Source: Aliikangiella sp965214955
GTDB taxonomy: Bacteria > Pseudomonadota > Gammaproteobacteria > Enterobacterales > Kangiellaceae
NCBI GenBank assembly: GCA_965214955.1
Contig: CBDCCU010000009.1
Location: 62,001 to 126,000, forward strand
DNA length: 64,000 nucleotides
Direction of reading: 5' to 3'
The position numbers and the translations under genes were made by a program. This document shows, piece by piece, positions 60,699 to 64,000 of the stretch. The notes beneath the pieces are model-generated. The model did no database searches. It saw nothing but the letters and a program-made list of their open reading frames with translations, and had not been told where the DNA came from. How positions within the stretch are numbered: the first letter of the stretch is position 1; each line of letters starts with the position of its first letter.

Positions 60699-62117
60699 TT
60701 ATTTCTTACTTTTGGTTGGTCTTTTCCAGCCACTAATTTGACGCTGTTTGGCTCGGCTAATAACTAGCATATCGTCTTCAACATCACTAGTAACGGTTGT
60801 ACCTGCACCAACGGTTACGTTTTTACCAATTTTCACTGGTGCAACTAATTGGGTGTCCGAGCCAATAAAGGCGCCATCTTCAATAATAGTTTTATGCTTG
60901 TTTGCACCATCATAATTGCAAGTAATTGTACCCGCGCCAATATTCACATTTGCGCCAATTTCACTATTACCCAAATAAGCCAAATGACCCGCTTTAGAGC
61001 CTTTGCCTAAACGGGATTTTTTCATTTCGACAAAGTTCCCTACATGGGCATTTTCTGCTAACACGCTTTGCGGGCGTAATCTTGCAAAAGGTCCAGCACT
61101 GGCATTAGCACCCACTTCGGCATCTTCAATAATTGAATTGGCTTTAATTTCAGCATTTTCGCCAATAATACAGTCTTTTAGTATCACATTCGACGCAATT
61201 TTTGCGCCTTGTTTAATTATCACACTACCTTCAATAATGCAGTTAATATCAATCACCACATCTGACTCACAAGTTAACTTACCGCGCAAATCAAATCGAG
61301 TAGGATCTAACAGAGTTACTCCACCATCCATAAGCGCTTTTGCCATTTCTAACTGCCAAACTCGCTCAAGCTCTGCCAATTGTCTTAAGGTATTAATACC
61401 TTCTACTTCATAAAGCTCGGTAGGTTGAGCGCAAGTGACTTGATTGCCATCTTCCACGCACATGGCAATAATATCGGTTAAGTAGTATTCGCCTTGGGCA
61501 TTATCATTGGATAAGTTACTTACCCACTCAATTAATTGATCCGAATTACAACAAAGAATTCCCGTGTTTACCTCAGTAATAAGCTTTTGTTCTTCACTGG
61601 CATCTTTATGCTCAACAATACCCGTTACTAAGCCATTGCTATCACGAGTAATTCTGCCATAACCCGTAGGATCACTAAGCTGACAAGTCATTAACGCAAT
61701 GCCTTTAGGATCACTTAAGTGAATGTCTACTAATTGAGATAGAGTGTCGTGATGAGTAAGCGGCACATCACCATATAAAATAAGTGTTGGTGTATTAGGT
61801 TTTAAGCCATCTAATGCCATTTTAACCGCATGTCCAGTACCAAGCTGTTCTAGTTGCTCAACAAAGCTGAGCTCAATATTACCGCCAACAACCGTACTTT
61901 TAACTTGCTCTGCGCCATGACCAACCACTAAATGACAATGGCTGGCGCCCATTGAACGACAATTATCAATAACATGCTGAACCAGTGGTTTACCTGCAAG
62001 TTTGTGTAGCACCTTGGGCAATTGCGATTTCATACGGCTGCCTTTACCTGCCGCAAGAATAATAACTTGACTATCCGTACTGACTATTTCCATACTGACT
62101 ATTTTATCCGTGACCAT
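60699..62117 (-). CDS. glmU: Bifunctional UDP-N-acetylglucosamine pyrophosphorylase/glucosamine-1-P N-acetyltransferase
   Basis: The 472-residue protein has the N-terminal nucleotidyltransferase motif LAAGKGSRMKSQLPKVLH and the C-terminal left-handed beta-helix repeats (GANVNIGAGTITCNYDG, IGKNVTVGAGTTV). It makes UDP-GlcNAc. A start at 62093 (ATG, MEIVSTDSQ) is an alternative that gives a length closer to the E. coli enzyme (456). Confidence 0.96.
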   Translation of the reverse strand: MVTDKIVSMEIVSTDSQVIILAAGKGSRMKSQLPKVLHKLAGKPLVQHVIDNCRSMGASHCHLVVGHGAEQVKSTVVGGNIELSFVEQLEQLGTGHAVKMALDGLKPNTPTLILYGDVPLTHHDTLSQLVDIHLSDPKGIALMTCQLSDPTGYGRITRDSNGLVTGIVEHKDASEEQKLITEVNTGILCCNSDQLIEWVSNLSNDNAQGEYYLTDIIAMCVEDGNQVTCAQPTELYEVEGINTLRQLAELERVWQLEMAKALMDGGVTLLDPTRFDLRGKLTCESDVVIDINCIIEGSVIIKQGAKIASNVILKDCIIGENAEIKANSIIEDAEVGANASAGPFARLRPQSVLAENAHVGNFVEMKKSRLGKGSKAGHLAYLGNSEIGANVNIGAGTITCNYDGANKHKTIIEDGAFIGSDTQLVAPVKIGKNVTVGAGTTVTSDVEDDMLVISRAKQRQISGWKRPTKSKK

Positions 62118-62268
62118 AATTAAGCCCGTTATTTTACTTGGTTAAATTACGGATTTAAACCTTGATATGGCTGGTTTATTAGCCTTAATCACTGATTATT
62201 TGACCAAACCCCGATTTACTGGGCTGAGCTAGCTGTCAACTCAAGCCGTAATTCGCTATTCTTCACAA

Positions 62269-63345
62269 ATGAAGATCTCTGTTTATCATCAAAAACTGCT
62301 GGCAATTAATGTTTTAGTTTGGCTGGCTTATATTGGCATCAATTTATCGGCACTTTATGCCGATGCTAGCCGTGCCAATAATTCTGTTGATATGCTGAAA
62401 TATCTAACTGGCTATAGCGTTTCCTTTATGCCTTGGATAGTAGCAACTCCAATTTTTTACTATTTTCTTAACCGAGCTTACAATCATAAACAAAATACTA
62501 TTACCGCAATTGTGGTTATGTTTGTTATATGGTTTCCATTTGTTTTCTTTTTTGAGTCGTTATCAACATCAATTATTCGCTCAATATCAAACCAATCATT
62601 ATGGCAGGTTGGTCTAAAGCTCCCTAATTGGTATTGGATTTATTCTGCCATGCTTTATTCAGCGGCTATTGGTATTTGCTTTAGCTTAATTGTTTCTCGC
62701 AAAATGACTAAAAGTCGTGAAGAATCGAGCAAAATTAAGGCCGAAAATGTTCAACTGGCTCTTCAACTTAGTGAGCTAAAAATGAATGCGCTGCAAAGCC
62801 AGCTAGAACCTCACTTTTTGTTTAATGCCCTCAACGCGATTACTAGCTTAGTAAGAATTGATCATAAACAAGACGCGCTAGAAGCCATTCAAAAGCTGAG
62901 TAACCTTTTGCGTTATGCCGTAGAATCTAGTAAAAAACAACTGGTTTTATTAAATAGTGAGCTTGATTTTGTTAATGATTATCTCGCCCTACAAAAACTC
63001 AGATTTGACGACAAACTCAATTTTAGTTTTATTGATGTTAGAAAAAACTTAAATCAAGAATGTCCGCCATTTTTACTGCAAATATTTATTGAAAATGCCA
63101 TTCGCCACGGATTAGAAAAAACAGGTGAAGCGGTAGAGCTAAGTTTAAAACTTTCTGATCCTAATAATCAGTTAACCATTCATATTTCAAACTCTTGCAA
63201 CCCTTCAATTAATCAAGTAGAGACATTAGGTGTTGGCTTAAAAAATATTAAGCAGCGCCTCTCAATTCTTTATCAAGACAATTATGATTTAACCATTGAG
63301 CAAACCAAGCAACAGTTTAACGTTAATTTAACCTTTTCTCATTAG
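62269..63345 (+). CDS. LytS/YehU-type sensor histidine kinase
   Basis: The 358-residue protein has four membrane helices in the first 150 residues, then the LytS-type kinase: H-box QSQLEPHFLFNALNAITSL (phospho-accepting His), N-box FIENAIRHGLEKTG and the glycine-rich lid GVGLKNIKQRLSIL. It should phosphorylate the LytTR regulator encoded next (14-base gap). It is divergent from glmU. The signal is unknown. Confidence 0.92.
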   Translation: MKISVYHQKLLAINVLVWLAYIGINLSALYADASRANNSVDMLKYLTGYSVSFMPWIVATPIFYYFLNRAYNHKQNTITAIVVMFVIWFPFVFFFESLSTSIIRSISNQSLWQVGLKLPNWYWIYSAMLYSAAIGICFSLIVSRKMTKSREESSKIKAENVQLALQLSELKMNALQSQLEPHFLFNALNAITSLVRIDHKQDALEAIQKLSNLLRYAVESSKKQLVLLNSELDFVNDYLALQKLRFDDKLNFSFIDVRKNLNQECPPFLLQIFIENAIRHGLEKTGEAVELSLKLSDPNNQLTIHISNSCNPSINQVETLGVGLKNIKQRLSILYQDNYDLTIEQTKQQFNVNLTFSH

Positions 63346-63359
63346 CGAACAATTATCTA

Positions 63360-64000
63360 ATGCCTCATTCTCCGCAAAATAACACAATCATAAAAGCACT
63401 AATCGTGGATGATGAAAAGCTTGCTCGACAAACCATTATTTATAGTTTAAAAGCTTTTCAGCAATGGAAAGTTTGTGGTGAGTGTGATCGCGGCGATAAA
63501 GTTATCGAAACTATTCATAAAACCAAGCCCGATGTTATTTTTTTAGATATTAAAATGCCTGGTATGAACGGACTAGATATTTGCCAACAACTGCAACAAT
63601 TTAAAAAGCCGCCGCTAGTCATTTTTATCACCGCATTTGACCAACACGCAATACAGGCTTTTGATTTTTGTGCGCTTGATTATTTACTTAAACCTTATGA
63701 TGACAAACGCTTTGCAAAATCCATTGATAAAGCAGTACTCAGTTTAAATAATCAGTCAATTTACCAACAGCAGCTTAACCAGTTTAAACAACTTAGCCAA
63801 AATAAAAATCATCAAGCTCAGCATTTAATTGTTCGATCTGTAGGCCGTATACAGCTAATAAAAACTGATGAAATTATTTGGATTTCAACCGCAGGAAATT
63901 ATGTTGAACTTCACACAAAAAAGGCAACTATTTTGCACCGTGTAAGCTTAAGTCAGCTAGCTGAACATTTAGAAAATGATTTTATCCGTGTGCATAGAAC
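63360..64000 (+). CDS. LytTR-family response regulator, 3' end outside window
   Basis: The frame from ATG 63360 encodes a receiver domain (IKALIVDDEKLARQ, VIFLDIKMPGMNG with the phosphorylated Asp, FITAFDQHAIQAFDF, LDYLLKPYDD) and the start of a LytTR DNA-binding domain (HLIVRSVGRIQLIKTDEIIWISTAGNYVELH). It is cut by the window end. It pairs with the kinase just upstream. Confidence 0.94.
   Translation, partial: MPHSPQNNTIIKALIVDDEKLARQTIIYSLKAFQQWKVCGECDRGDKVIETIHKTKPDVIFLDIKMPGMNGLDICQQLQQFKKPPLVIFITAFDQHAIQAFDFCALDYLLKPYDDKRFAKSIDKAVLSLNNQSIYQQQLNQFKQLSQNKNHQAQHLIVRSVGRIQLIKTDEIIWISTAGNYVELHTKKATILHRVSLSQLAEHLENDFIRVHR

Noticed and set aside
61003..61413. 136-residue open frame opposite glmU.
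   Set aside because: Shadow of the glmU beta-helix region; no ribosome site or motif.

Overview
The window is an AT-rich, gene-dense stretch of a Gram-negative gammaproteobacterial chromosome. Support comes from periplasmic and outer-membrane-type proteins, an LpxL-type acyltransferase, DsbA, the def-fmt-rsmB-trkA and lysM-dprA-smg neighbourhoods, and the opdA-rsmJ pair. A GlyGly-CTERM protein, a sodium-channel-like ion channel and the overall gene mix suggest a marine Alteromonadales-like or Kangiella-like lineage; this assignment is an inference and no rRNA or tRNA gene was seen to test it.

Layout. 1-5150: 3' part of oligopeptidase A with rsmJ, a secreted cyclophilin with a sorting tail, then a BlaI/BlaR1-like sensor-repressor pair with twin operators. 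5190-11150: accessory genes, including two RelE/ParE toxin-antitoxin (TA) pairs; one pair sits between a gene and a decayed copy of that gene's 3' end. 11160-16640: dapB and a three-gene operon for a 2-oxoacid:acceptor oxidoreductase (beta, gamma-alpha fusion, and a GltD-like flavoprotein with extra Fe-S clusters). 16890-20380: a MarR regulator divergent from a split borosin RiPP locus (alpha-N-methyltransferase plus separate 73-residue precursor), followed by a TPR histidine kinase. 20450-25530: glyoxalase I and the gcvT-gcvH-gcvP glycine cleavage genes. 25630-32610: a TA-rich island with AbiE, two convergent YefM-YoeB pairs, a decayed Xre-RES pair, and a Phd-type antitoxin operon with a RelE-like gene and a membrane protein. 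32800-38200: small redox and regulator genes (peroxiredoxin-like, MdaB-like, HxlR, LysR) and a saccharopine-dehydrogenase-like gene. 38370-50780: a glutamate-synthase-like FMN protein, a DUF885-type peptidase, trkH and a frameshifted trkA, rsmB-fmt-def, and the divergent lysM-dprA-smg. 50800-58800: acyltransferase, ion channel, a thioredoxin-like pair, DUF1223 and DoxX, a chemotaxis receptor, YggN-like protein and DsbA. 58820-64000: glmS, glmU and a LytS/LytTR-type two-component system whose regulator runs off the window.

Two items deserve most attention. The first is the split borosin locus at 17399-18504: its methyltransferase keeps the OphMA-type active-site residues and its small partner has the shape of a borosin-binding-domain precursor with its own promoter. 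The second is a family of about 266-bp palindromic elements (36817, 39904, 44642), with a 57-bp internal-deletion form (55195) and solitary ends elsewhere. All begin TATACCC and end GGGTATA, and they lie directly behind stop codons; one supplies the last codons and the stop of a gene.

Other notable points are a frameshift in trkA at a run of eight A, at least seven TA loci or remnants in 64 kb, and several well-formed operators (BlaI-type dyads, the AbiE 19-bp inverted repeat, YefM-type palindromes).
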